A DNA stretch of 9,639 nt from Campylobacterales bacterium (GTDB lineage Bacteria > Campylobacterota > Campylobacteria > Campylobacterales > JACAEZ01): the NCBI GenBank assembly GCA_013388565.1, contig JACAEZ010000010.1, forward strand, positions 1 to 9,639, in the 5' to 3' direction. Both the position numbers and the translations under genes were made by a program. Below, one piece after another: positions 1 through 6,801 of the stretch (positions are counted from its first letter, which is position 1; each line of letters starts with the position of its first letter). A model generated the notes under the pieces. The model saw only the letters and a program-made list of their open reading frames with translations. It was not told the origin of the DNA and searched no databases.

Positions 1-2
1 AA

Positions 3-1589
3 ATAGAGCATATAAAAGCTATGCAAAGAGTTGGTGCTAGAGAGAGAGCTATGAGTGAAAAAGAGGGGTTATATTTAGAGCTTGATTTTATTCATCCATT
101 GACTAATGAAAAACTTCCTCTTTGGGTTGCAAATTTTGTTTTAAGTGATTATGGTAGTGGTGCTGTTATGGCGGTTGCTGGTCATGATGAGAGAGATTTT
201 GAGTTTGCTAGTAAATACAATCTTCCAATAAAAAGGGTGATAGTTCCAGAAAATGGGGAAATTGATGACTCAAAAGCTTTTTGTGAAACTGGTTTGATGA
301 TAAATTCAGATGAGTTTAGTGGCTTAAAAAGTGATATTGCAAAATCAAAAATAATTGAGTTTTTTGAAAAAAATAGTCTTGGTAAAAAAGTTATAAATTA
401 TAGACTTAAAGATTGGGGTGTTAGCAGACAGAGATATTGGGGAGCACCTATTCCTATGGTTCATTGTGAGAATTGTGGAATTGTACCTGAAGATAAACAA
501 AATTTGCCTATAAAACTTCCAGATGATGTAGAAATCACGGGTGAGGGAAATCCACTTGACAAACACCCTTCATGGAAAAATTGCAGTTGTCCAAAATGTG
601 GCAAAAGTGCAACTAGAGAGAGTGACACACTTGATACATTTATTCAAAGTTCATGGTACTTTTTAAGATATACAACAAATTTAAATGATTATGAAAATTT
701 GCCATTTACAAAAAAAGATTTAGAGTATTGGATGAGTGTTGATAACTATATCGGTGGTATCGAACATGCAATATTACATCTTTTGTATTCAAGATTTTTT
801 ACAAAAGTGCTTAGAGATTTGGGATATATAAATATTGATGAGCCGTTTAACCACCTTTTGACTCAAGGCATGGTGCTAAAAGATGGTGCTAAAATGAGTA
901 AATCAAAAGGAAATGTTGTTGACCCTGATATGATTGTTAAAAAGTATGGGGCTGATACGGCAAGATTATTTATACTGTTTGCTGCCCCTCCTACTAAAGA
1001 ACTTGAATGGAATGATAGTGCATTAGAGGGGGCTTTTAGATTTATTAAAAGATTGTATGATAAATCAATAAATGCAAAACAAATTACTACTTTGCCAAAA
1101 ATAGATAGCCAAACACTTTCAAAAGATGAAAAATTGGCTAGAAAAAAGGTGTATGAAGCCTTGATAAAATCACATGAAGTGTATGAAAAAAGTTATACAT
1201 TTAATACATTGATAGCCTCTTGTATGGAAAGCTTAAATGCACTACAAAATCAAGAAAATAGCGATATTTGGAGTGAAGGATATTTTATACTTCTCAATAT
1301 TTTAGAGCCAATTATTCCTCATGTATGTTTTGAATTGAGTCAAAATCTATTTAATCTTTCAAATTTCAAACCACTTGAAGTTGACATGGAAGCGATAAAA
1401 GATGATACTATCATGATGGCTGTTACTGTAAATGGTAAAAAAAGATGTGAAATAGAGGTTGATATAAATTTAAGTGATGATGAAGTTTTAAAAGTTGCAA
1501 AAGAGGTAGCTTGTAAATGGCTTGAAGATAAGACAATAATAAAAGAGATTGTAGTTTTTAGAAAACTTGTAAATTTCGTTGTTAAATGA
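3..1589 (+). CDS. leuS: Leucyl-tRNA synthetase, C-terminal 528 residues (5' end outside window)
   Basis: Class I aminoacyl-tRNA synthetase that attaches leucine to tRNA-Leu in the cytoplasm. The reading frame is open to the left edge, so the HIGH motif and most of the catalytic fold lie outside the window; the ATG at 21 is internal, not the start. Visible parts, in order: the end of the CP1 editing domain with the HDERD motif (183-197), whose aspartate belongs to the deacylation site; a zinc-ribbon insert with CxxC at 465-476 and three more cysteines at 582, 588 and 597; the [17 protein letters not shown] stretch of the catalytic domain; the KMSKS loop at 891-905 that helps form leucyl-AMP; then the helical anticodon-binding domain and a small C-terminal domain. 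About two thirds of a normal LeuS of just over 800 residues is present. The gene ends in a 4-bp overlap with lptE. Assignment is secure; the editing motif carries Ala where Pro is usual before GHD. Confidence 0.97.
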   Translation: MEHIKAMQRVGARERAMSEKEGLYLELDFIHPLTNEKLPLWVANFVLSDYGSGAVMAVAGHDERDFEFASKYNLPIKRVIVPENGEIDDSKAFCETGLMINSDEFSGLKSDIAKSKIIEFFEKNSLGKKVINYRLKDWGVSRQRYWGAPIPMVHCENCGIVPEDKQNLPIKLPDDVEITGEGNPLDKHPSWKNCSCPKCGKSATRESDTLDTFIQSSWYFLRYTTNLNDYENLPFTKKDLEYWMSVDNYIGGIEHAILHLLYSRFFTKVLRDLGYINIDEPFNHLLTQGMVLKDGAKMSKSKGNVVDPDMIVKKYGADTARLFILFAAPPTKELEWNDSALEGAFRFIKRLYDKSINAKQITTLPKIDSQTLSKDEKLARKKVYEALIKSHEVYEKSYTFNTLIASCMESLNALQNQENSDIWSEGYFILLNILEPIIPHVCFELSQNLFNLSNFKPLEVDMEAIKDDTIMMAVTVNGKKRCEIEVDINLSDDEVLKVAKEVACKWLEDKTIIKEIVVFRKLVNFVVK

Positions 1590-2083
1590 AAGTTTTTTTA
1601 GTTTTTATATTTATACTTTTTAGCGGTTGTGGATATAAACCAGCCGCAAATTTTTCTAAAAATATCATTTTAGAAAATGTGTTTGTAGATGTGAAAATTG
1701 ATTTAGTTGACCCTGAAAATTTAGTTATTGTAAAAGATAGCTTAAATGAGATGATTGTGCATAAATTTAATCGAACAGTTACAACAAAAGAGTTAGCCGA
1801 TACAATCATCTATTTAAAACTTAAAAATGTGAAGTTTATTCCTCTTAGGTCAAATAAAGATGGCTATGTTATCATGACAAGAGCTAAGGTTTATTATGAT
1901 TCTAAAGTAACACTTAAAGATAGAAATCAAGAGTTTAATTTTTTAGTTGATGGAAGTTATGATTTTGCGATAGAGCCAAACTCTATCATTTCAGATACAA
2001 ATAGATTTATCGCAATAGATAAAGCATCTCAAAAAGCAATAGATAAACTTGTCGCATTAATTTCACTAAAAGGTGGTTCATGA
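1586..2083 (+). CDS. lptE: LPS-assembly lipoprotein LptE
   Basis: A 165-residue lipoprotein, predicted to sit in the inner leaflet of the outer membrane as the plug and partner of the LptD barrel, which delivers lipopolysaccharide to the cell surface. The start is a short basic residue plus a hydrophobic run (residues 2-12), then a lipobox LFSGC with Cys15 as the lipidated residue, followed directly by GYKP, the usual beginning of mature LptE. The rest has alternating polar and apolar strands, as expected for the LptE fold, without catalytic motifs. The ATG overlaps the leuS stop by 4 bp and has no good ribosome site, so translation is probably coupled to leuS. From memory, an LptE homologue also follows leuS in Campylobacter jejuni. 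LptE sequences diverge strongly, so the call rests on lipobox, size and position rather than on an invariant motif. Confidence 0.82.
   Translation: MKVFLVFIFILFSGCGYKPAANFSKNIILENVFVDVKIDLVDPENLVIVKDSLNEMIVHKFNRTVTTKELADTIIYLKLKNVKFIPLRSNKDGYVIMTRAKVYYDSKVTLKDRNQEFNFLVDGSYDFAIEPNSIISDTNRFIAIDKASQKAIDKLVALISLKGGS
2068..2073 (+). promoter_or_regulatory. Shine-Dalgarno site of the diguanylate cyclase gene
   Basis: AAAAGG lies six bases before the ATG at 2080, inside the last codons of lptE. It supports the overlapping start and suggests the cyclase can be initiated independently, not only by coupling. Confidence 0.6.
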
Positions 2084-3603
2084 GTGTAAAAGAGATAGTA
2101 AAAGCTTCATTTTTAAAAGCACAACAAGATGGTTTACAACTAACACCAGATGTTTATAAAACCATTTTTTGCGAACAGGCAAAAAAACGTGGCTATAACA
2201 TAAGTGATTGCAATTTGGTTGATAAATATTTAAATAAAATGAGTGAAGAGCAAAAAAAAGAGCTTAAAAATTTAAATGTAAAAAATTTAGATGAACTATT
2301 TATGTATTTAATTTCTAGGTTAAATAGAGCAACAAACTCAAAAGATGAAAATTTAACACAAGCATTTATTGTTTTGATTAAAAAACTACTTGAAGTAATC
2401 TCAATATTGCATAATAAAAGTGCAAAAGATTTAGTTATTGAGAGTGAAAATAGACTCAAAAACTCTTATGATTTGAATACATTAGATGTTATTAAAAAAA
2501 GATGGAGTGATTTTGTATCAAATTATAATGACTCTTTTTTAAATCCACTTATAAAAAAACCAACACAAAATAAAAATGATTTAAAATCTTTAATAGACGA
2601 TTTGTTAAATGAGATTGATGACTCTTATATCCACTCAATTGTTGAGATTTTATCTCTTTCTATAGAACCATCTATTGCAAAAGAGAATTTAGATGATTTT
2701 AGAATTTATATTGAAAAAATTGAAAATGAGCCATTTTTACTTAAAAATAGAAAAAATATAGATGAATTAAAAAATTTAGTCTCAAAACGAATAGATTTAG
2801 ATAAAAACGAGATACAAAAAAATATTAAAGAGATAGATAAACTAATAGAGTTAATATCATCAAACCTTAAAACAAGTATAGCCTCAAGCGATAAATCTAG
2901 TAAAAATATAAGTCAAATAAAACAAGAGTTGCATTTGATAGATAAAGAGAATGAATTTGAATCAATCAAACAAAAACTACTATCAATTGCTCAAAATTTA
3001 GAAAATGAGACTATTGGTCTAAAAGATAAGCTTGTTTCACAAAATAGTGAAATGGAGTCACTGGAAACAAAAATTAACGAACTTCAAAATAAGTTAGATA
3101 GTGTTCAAAAAGAGAGTAGGATTGATTTTTTAACAGGTGCATTAAATAGAAGAGCATTTGATGAAGAGCTACATAAACTTGAAAAATCGTATCTTAGATA
3201 TAAAAAGAACTATTCGATTGTATTTTTTGATATAGATAAATTTAAAAACATAAATGACACATATGGTCATGATGCAGGTGATTTGATAATCTCTTCATTT
3301 GGAAAATTGCTTATAAAATATAGCAGAGAGATGGATATAGTAGCTAGATTTGGTGGTGAAGAGTTTATTGTAGTATTGCCAAATACCGAAATTATAGGTG
3401 CTGTTGAGTATGCAAATAAAATAAGAGTTATTTTAGAGAGCAGTAAATTTTTATATAAAAGTTTAAAAGTTTCTGTAACTGTAAGTGCAGGAGTTAGTGA
3501 AAGAACTTTATGCAACTCATCGCAAGAGGCTTTAACAAAAGCAGATGAAGAGTTATATTTGGCAAAAAATAGTGGCAGAAATAGAGTTTATCCGCAAAAA
3601 TGA
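2080..3603 (+). CDS. Diguanylate cyclase (GGDEF domain) with coiled-coil N-terminal half
   Basis: A 507-residue protein that should make the second messenger cyclic di-GMP from two GTP. The C-terminal GGDEF domain (about 347-505) looks fully active: it opens with DFLTGALNRRAF (349-360), has the metal-binding stretch FFDIDKFKNINDTYGHD (382-398), and the active-site loop GGEEF at 425-429. An RxxD inhibitory site (REMD, 416-419) sits exactly five residues before GGEEF, so product inhibition by c-di-GMP is expected. Residues 1 to about 345 are mostly helical and rich in Lys, Glu, Asn and Ile, with a probable coiled coil from about 230 to 346 feeding into the cyclase domain. No transmembrane segment, PAS, GAF or receiver motif is visible, so it is probably cytoplasmic and its input signal is unknown. 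It overlaps lptE and folC by 4 bp each. The activity is secure; what it regulates is not known. Confidence 0.93.
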   Translation: MSVKEIVKASFLKAQQDGLQLTPDVYKTIFCEQAKKRGYNISDCNLVDKYLNKMSEEQKKELKNLNVKNLDELFMYLISRLNRATNSKDENLTQAFIVLIKKLLEVISILHNKSAKDLVIESENRLKNSYDLNTLDVIKKRWSDFVSNYNDSFLNPLIKKPTQNKNDLKSLIDDLLNEIDDSYIHSIVEILSLSIEPSIAKENLDDFRIYIEKIENEPFLLKNRKNIDELKNLVSKRIDLDKNEIQKNIKEIDKLIELISSNLKTSIASSDKSSKNISQIKQELHLIDKENEFESIKQKLLSIAQNLENETIGLKDKLVSQNSEMESLETKINELQNKLDSVQKESRIDFLTGALNRRAFDEELHKLEKSYLRYKKNYSIVFFDIDKFKNINDTYGHDAGDLIISSFGKLLIKYSREMDIVARFGGEEFIVVLPNTEIIGAVEYANKIRVILESSKFLYKSLKVSVTVSAGVSERTLCNSSQEALTKADEELYLAKNSGRNRVYPQK

Positions 3604-4742
3604 GTGAATTTGAAACATTTTTAAATCAAAAACCAATCTATTATGACAAATTTGACCTCGCACGAATAAAAAAAGCTTACGAGCTACTAAAACCTCTCAT
3701 AAACTTAAAATATGTAATTCATCTAATTGGCACAAACGGCAAAGGAAGTACGGGCAGATTTTTAGCAACATATCTGCACAATTTAGGCTTTAAAGTTGGG
3801 CATTATACATCACCTCATGTTTTAAAATTTAATGAAAGAATTTGGATACATGGAGCTGATATTGATGATAATCATTTAAATACTCTTTTTGAAAAACTCA
3901 ATTCACTCCTTCCAAAAGATATTATTGAAGCTTTAAGCTACTTTGAATACACAACACTTTTATCATTTTTAGCATTTGACAATTTTGATTTTTGCATTAT
4001 AGAAGCAGGACTTGGTGGGGAGTTTGATGCAACAAATGTTTTAACAAAAGATATTTCCATTTTGACAAACATAGGCTATGACCATCAAGCTTTTTTAGGC
4101 GACACTCTAAAAAGTATCACTACAACAAAACTAAAATCTGTAAATAAAAAGTTGATAGTTTCAAACCAAACATATAGCGAAGTTTTGGATATTGTAGATG
4201 ATTTTTGCAAAACAGACAATATTGAAAAAATCGAAATTGATTTTAGTAGAGAGTTTAAAGAGAAAATTTTAAATTTTTGCAAACAAAATTTACTCTCATC
4301 ATATCTAGCCTTAAATTTAGAAACTGCCTTAAAAGTGGTGAAATGTCTAAATTTAGAGATTGATTTGAAATATGTAAATGGCTTTAAAATAAGAGGTAGA
4401 TTTGAAAAAATAGCTAAAAATATAATAGTCGATGTTGGGCATAATGAGTTGTCAGCTATCATGATAAAGCAAGAGCTTAATGATAAAAAAATAAATCTAA
4501 TCTACAACTCACTTGATGATAAAGATTATAAAAAAATCATCTCAATTTTAAAAGATAATATAAAAGAGCTTTTAATCATTCCAATAGATAGTGCCAGAGC
4601 TGTAAAATTAGATAAATTGTTTGAAGAGTTACATGAATATAATCCAAAACTATTTATTGATATAAAAGATGATGAAGAGTATTTAGTTTTTGGTTCATTT
4701 GTTGTGGTTGAAACTTTTTTGAGATGGTTTGAGAAAGAGTAA
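3600..4742 (+). CDS. folC: Bifunctional folylpolyglutamate synthase / dihydrofolate synthase
   Basis: A 380-residue cytoplasmic ATP-dependent ligase of the Mur-ligase superfamily. It joins glutamate to dihydropteroate to make dihydrofolate and can add further glutamates to folates. Visible family marks are the P-loop GTNGKGST (44-51), SPHVLKFNERI just after it, FEYTTLLSFLAF, the EAGLGGEFDATNV segment that contributes magnesium and substrate contacts, NIGYDHQAFLGDT, and in the C-terminal domain GRFEKI followed by VDVGHNELS, the counterpart of the usual DGAHNP loop. The length is slightly short for the family but no domain is missing. It starts by a 4-bp overlap with the diguanylate cyclase stop and is the last of the overlapping genes. 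A 21-bp gap then separates it from the methyltransferase. Whether both activities are kept cannot be told from motifs alone. Confidence 0.95.
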   Translation: MSEFETFLNQKPIYYDKFDLARIKKAYELLKPLINLKYVIHLIGTNGKGSTGRFLATYLHNLGFKVGHYTSPHVLKFNERIWIHGADIDDNHLNTLFEKLNSLLPKDIIEALSYFEYTTLLSFLAFDNFDFCIIEAGLGGEFDATNVLTKDISILTNIGYDHQAFLGDTLKSITTTKLKSVNKKLIVSNQTYSEVLDIVDDFCKTDNIEKIEIDFSREFKEKILNFCKQNLLSSYLALNLETALKVVKCLNLEIDLKYVNGFKIRGRFEKIAKNIIVDVGHNELSAIMIKQELNDKKINLIYNSLDDKDYKKIISILKDNIKELLIIPIDSARAVKLDKLFEELHEYNPKLFIDIKDDEEYLVFGSFVVVETFLRWFEKE

Positions 4743-4753
4743 ATTAAAAAAGT

Positions 4754-4757
4754 AAGG
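4754..4757 (+). promoter_or_regulatory. Shine-Dalgarno site of the methyltransferase
   Basis: AAGG lies six bases before the ATG at 4764 in the 21-bp gap after folC. It supports this start, which leaves 22 residues before motif I, a normal length for the family. No clear -10/-35 pair fits in the gap. Confidence 0.6.
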
Positions 4758-4763
4758 TAATAC

Positions 4764-5741
4764 ATGACAAAACCTTTGCAACTTAACTTATTTGATTTTG
4801 CTTGTGAACATAGTTCTAATACATTTAAAGCAATAGACCTGTTTGCTGGAATTGGAGGAATTAGGCTTGGATTTTCTCAAGCTTTTGGAAAAAACTTAAA
4901 ATTTGTATTTTCTAGTGAGATAGATAAATATGCAAAAGAGACCTACTATGCAAATTTTGGTGAAATACCTCATGGCGATATAACTGTAATTGATGAATTA
5001 GATATTCCAAATCATGATATTTTATTAGCTGGATTTCCTTGTCAAGCTTTTTCAATTGCTGGAAAGAGATTAGGATTTGAAGATACAAGAGGAACACTAT
5101 TTTTTGAGGTAGCAAGAATAATTAAACACCATAAACCAAAAGTTGTATTCTTAGAAAATGTTAAAGGTTTTGTAAATCATGATAAAGGTAATACTTTTAA
5201 GGTTGTAAAAGAGACATTAGAAGAGCTTGGATATAGAGTTTTTGCGAAAGTTTTAAATGCTAAAGATTTTGGAGTTCCACAAAATAGAGAGAGAATTTAT
5301 ATTGTTGGATTTTTGGATAAAACGATAGAGTTTGAGTTTCCAAAGGCTTTACAAAAAAATATAAAAGTTGGAGATATTTTAGAAAAGAGTGTTGATGAAA
5401 AATATACAATTTCAGATAGACTTTGGGCTGGACATCAAAGAAGGAAAATAGAACACAGAGCAAAAGGAAATGGTTTTGGATATTCTTTATTTAATGGAAA
5501 TTCAAGCTATACAAGCACAATAAGTGCGAGATATTACAAAGATGGTTCTGAAATTTTAATAGAACAAGGGTTGCGAAATCCAAGGAAACTAACTCCAAGA
5601 GAAGCTGGACGACTGCAAGGTTTTAGTGATGATTTTAAAATTGTTGTGAGTGATGTTCAGATTTATAAACAATTTGGCAATAGTGTTTGTGTGCCAGTAA
5701 TTAAAGCAATTTCAAAAGAGATAAAAAAACATATTTTATAA
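4764..5741 (+). CDS. DNA (cytosine-5)-methyltransferase, Dcm-like, of a Type II R-M system
   Basis: A 325-residue enzyme that transfers a methyl group from S-adenosylmethionine to carbon 5 of cytosine and so protects host DNA from the endonuclease encoded just downstream. The family motifs appear in the canonical order: motif I DLFAGIGG (25-32) binds SAM; motif IV GFPCQ with catalytic Cys93; motif VI ENV with Glu131; motif VIII QNRER (173-177); the target-recognition region; motif IX RKLTPREAGRLQGF (274-287); motif X FGNSV (304-308). Before motif IX stands ARYYKDGSEILI (from residue 255), preceded by KGNGFGY; this combination is typical of Dcm, M.EcoRII and other CCNGG-type enzymes, so the target is probably CC(N/W)GG or a close relative such as CCGG. 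The gene has its own ribosome site and is followed after 10 bp by the endonuclease. Its strong bias to GGA glycine codons differs from the flanking genes. Family is certain; the exact target is inferred. Confidence 0.96.
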   Translation: MTKPLQLNLFDFACEHSSNTFKAIDLFAGIGGIRLGFSQAFGKNLKFVFSSEIDKYAKETYYANFGEIPHGDITVIDELDIPNHDILLAGFPCQAFSIAGKRLGFEDTRGTLFFEVARIIKHHKPKVVFLENVKGFVNHDKGNTFKVVKETLEELGYRVFAKVLNAKDFGVPQNRERIYIVGFLDKTIEFEFPKALQKNIKVGDILEKSVDEKYTISDRLWAGHQRRKIEHRAKGNGFGYSLFNGNSSYTSTISARYYKDGSEILIEQGLRNPRKLTPREAGRLQGFSDDFKIVVSDVQIYKQFGNSVCVPVIKAISKEIKKHIL

Positions 5742-5744
5742 GGA
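5740..5744 (+). promoter_or_regulatory. Shine-Dalgarno site of the endonuclease, overlapping the methyltransferase stop
   Basis: AAGGA at 5740-5744 shares its first two bases with the methyltransferase TAA and lies seven bases before the ATG at 5752. Ribosomes ending the methyltransferase would be well placed to restart here, which fits production of methylase before nuclease. Confidence 0.65.
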
Positions 5745-5751
5745 TAATAAA

Positions 5752-6774
5752 ATGGGAATTGAAAAAATTAAAATAGAAAAATATAAATTTGATATAAACT
5801 TAAAATTTTATTTTATCTTGAAATACCTTTTAAAAGCATCTCTAAATGATAAAGATATACATAAAGTTTTAGAACTTTATTCACTAAACAAAAATATCTC
5901 ACTCAAAAAAGCTTTAATAAGTAATTATGAAAAATTTTTTGGAAAAACAAAATCAGGATTAAAAAAAGTAGAGTTTTTAAGTGATATTTTAGATTTATTG
6001 GAAAATGATTTAGATATAGAACTCTTTATTTTTTCACTAAAGCTTGTTGCTATAAAACCTCTTTTATTACAAGAAGCAAAAACAAGAGATTTATTAGATA
6101 GCTCTAAATTACCAACACTTAATCCCCTCTCTTTAGCATATGATAAAATTACAACTTTTACTCCTTATTCAACAAGAGTTAGTGGTGCTTTGTTGTCACT
6201 AATATTTTTTGACAAATTAGAAAATAAAGATACAGTTTTTTTATCTAACGATACAACAGAGTTTTTAAAAGAACTTTCATATGAAGCAATTAAATTAAAA
6301 AATGTTGGAGTTGAGCCAAACCAAATTTTTATGTTAATGTTTAGTGAAAGTATTAATCAATCAATTACAAGTGATAGTGGCTCAAGTTATGAAGATAGAA
6401 TTTTATCTGTCTTAAAAAATATTGGAATAGATGAAGATAAAATTTCAAAAACTCACGATAAAAACGATAGCTCTACCGAATTTGATTTTTTCTTTGAGTT
6501 AGATGGTAAAACTTATGGAATAGGTGCAAAAAGAACTTTGAGAGAACGATATAAACAATTTATCAAAACTGCTCAAATGACAAAAATTGATGTAATGATT
6601 GAGATAACTTTGGGAATAGACCTTACAGAAGAAAAAGTAAAAGCCATTAGAAATCACAACATTTATCTTTTTGTGGCTGATGAGGTTTATATCTCGAATA
6701 AATATTTACAAAAAATAGATGGTATTTACAGTGCAAAAAAATTAAATTTAGAAACATTAAAACAGTTGAAATAA
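5752..6774 (+). CDS. Probable Type II restriction endonuclease, EcoRII/PspGI-like catalytic core
   Basis: A 340-residue protein, most likely the nuclease that cuts unmethylated sites recognised by the methyltransferase 10 bp upstream. The first 200 or so residues are helical and lysine-rich and I do not recognise a domain in them. From about residue 210 a PD-(D/E)xK-type core is visible: GSSYEDR with Glu214 on the first helix, then TEFDFFFELDGKTYGIGAK with Asp245 and Lys260, then RTLRERYKQ (261-269). The K-x-T-x(2)-(D/E)-R-(W/Y)-x-Q pattern matches what I recall of EcoRII (KTTCKDRWRQ) and PspGI. The acidic residue those enzymes carry about 13 positions after the lysine is Thr273 here. Length lies between PspGI (about 270) and EcoRII (about 400), and the N-terminal part does not obviously match the EcoRII effector domain. 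Glycine codons favour GGA like its partner. The nuclease role is well supported by core and context; the subfamily is tentative. Confidence 0.82.
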   Translation: MGIEKIKIEKYKFDINLKFYFILKYLLKASLNDKDIHKVLELYSLNKNISLKKALISNYEKFFGKTKSGLKKVEFLSDILDLLENDLDIELFIFSLKLVAIKPLLLQEAKTRDLLDSSKLPTLNPLSLAYDKITTFTPYSTRVSGALLSLIFFDKLENKDTVFLSNDTTEFLKELSYEAIKLKNVGVEPNQIFMLMFSESINQSITSDSGSSYEDRILSVLKNIGIDEDKISKTHDKNDSSTEFDFFFELDGKTYGIGAKRTLRERYKQFIKTAQMTKIDVMIEITLGIDLTEEKVKAIRNHNIYLFVADEVYISNKYLQKIDGIYSAKKLNLETLKQLK

Positions 6775-6791
6775 TTTTTACTCTCAACACT

Positions 6792-6796
6792 AAGGA
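6792..6796 (+). promoter_or_regulatory. Shine-Dalgarno site of mfd
   Basis: AAGGA five bases before the ATG at 6802, in the 27-bp gap after the endonuclease. It fixes the mfd start. No terminator hairpin or clear promoter is seen in the gap, so mfd probably depends on upstream transcription or on a promoter inside the cassette. Confidence 0.65.
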
Positions 6797-6801
6797 CTTA
6801 A

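Larger units (their letters stand above)
4743..6801 (+). other. Putative acquired Type II restriction-modification cassette
   Basis: A compact methyltransferase-endonuclease pair placed exactly between the last overlapping housekeeping gene and mfd, without damaging either. Glycine codons set it apart: by hand count GGA makes up 18 of 27 in the methyltransferase and 7 of 12 in the endonuclease, against 28 of 113 over the five flanking genes. No integrase, transposase, inverted repeats or flanking direct repeats are visible, so the means of entry is unknown. There is no controller gene and no vsr-type mismatch endonuclease. With only short gaps on both sides, transcription probably reads through from the upstream operon or starts at a promoter hidden inside folC. 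Confidence 0.7.

Noticed and set aside
2252..2259. A8 tract in the cyclase gene, with another A8 in mfd at 8897-8904, as possible phase-variation sites
   Set aside because: Such A runs are common in AT-rich genes; classic phase variation in this group uses longer G/C tracts, both frames are intact and the genes are not typical contingency loci.
4085..4462. 125-codon open frame on the minus strand inside folC
   Set aside because: It is antisense to a motif-complete folC and low in complexity (Ser/Phe/Lys-rich), with no SD and no recognisable domain; it is a shadow of an AT-rich gene.
4741..4763. TAATAC in the folC-methylase gap as a possible -10 element
   Set aside because: It ends at the start codon itself, which would give a transcript starting inside the coding region, and it has no -35 partner at a suitable distance.
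4743..6801. Flanking direct repeats or attachment sites around the R-M cassette
   Set aside because: The only shared bases between the two borders are the TAAGG of the ribosome sites; no longer repeat or integrase gene is present.
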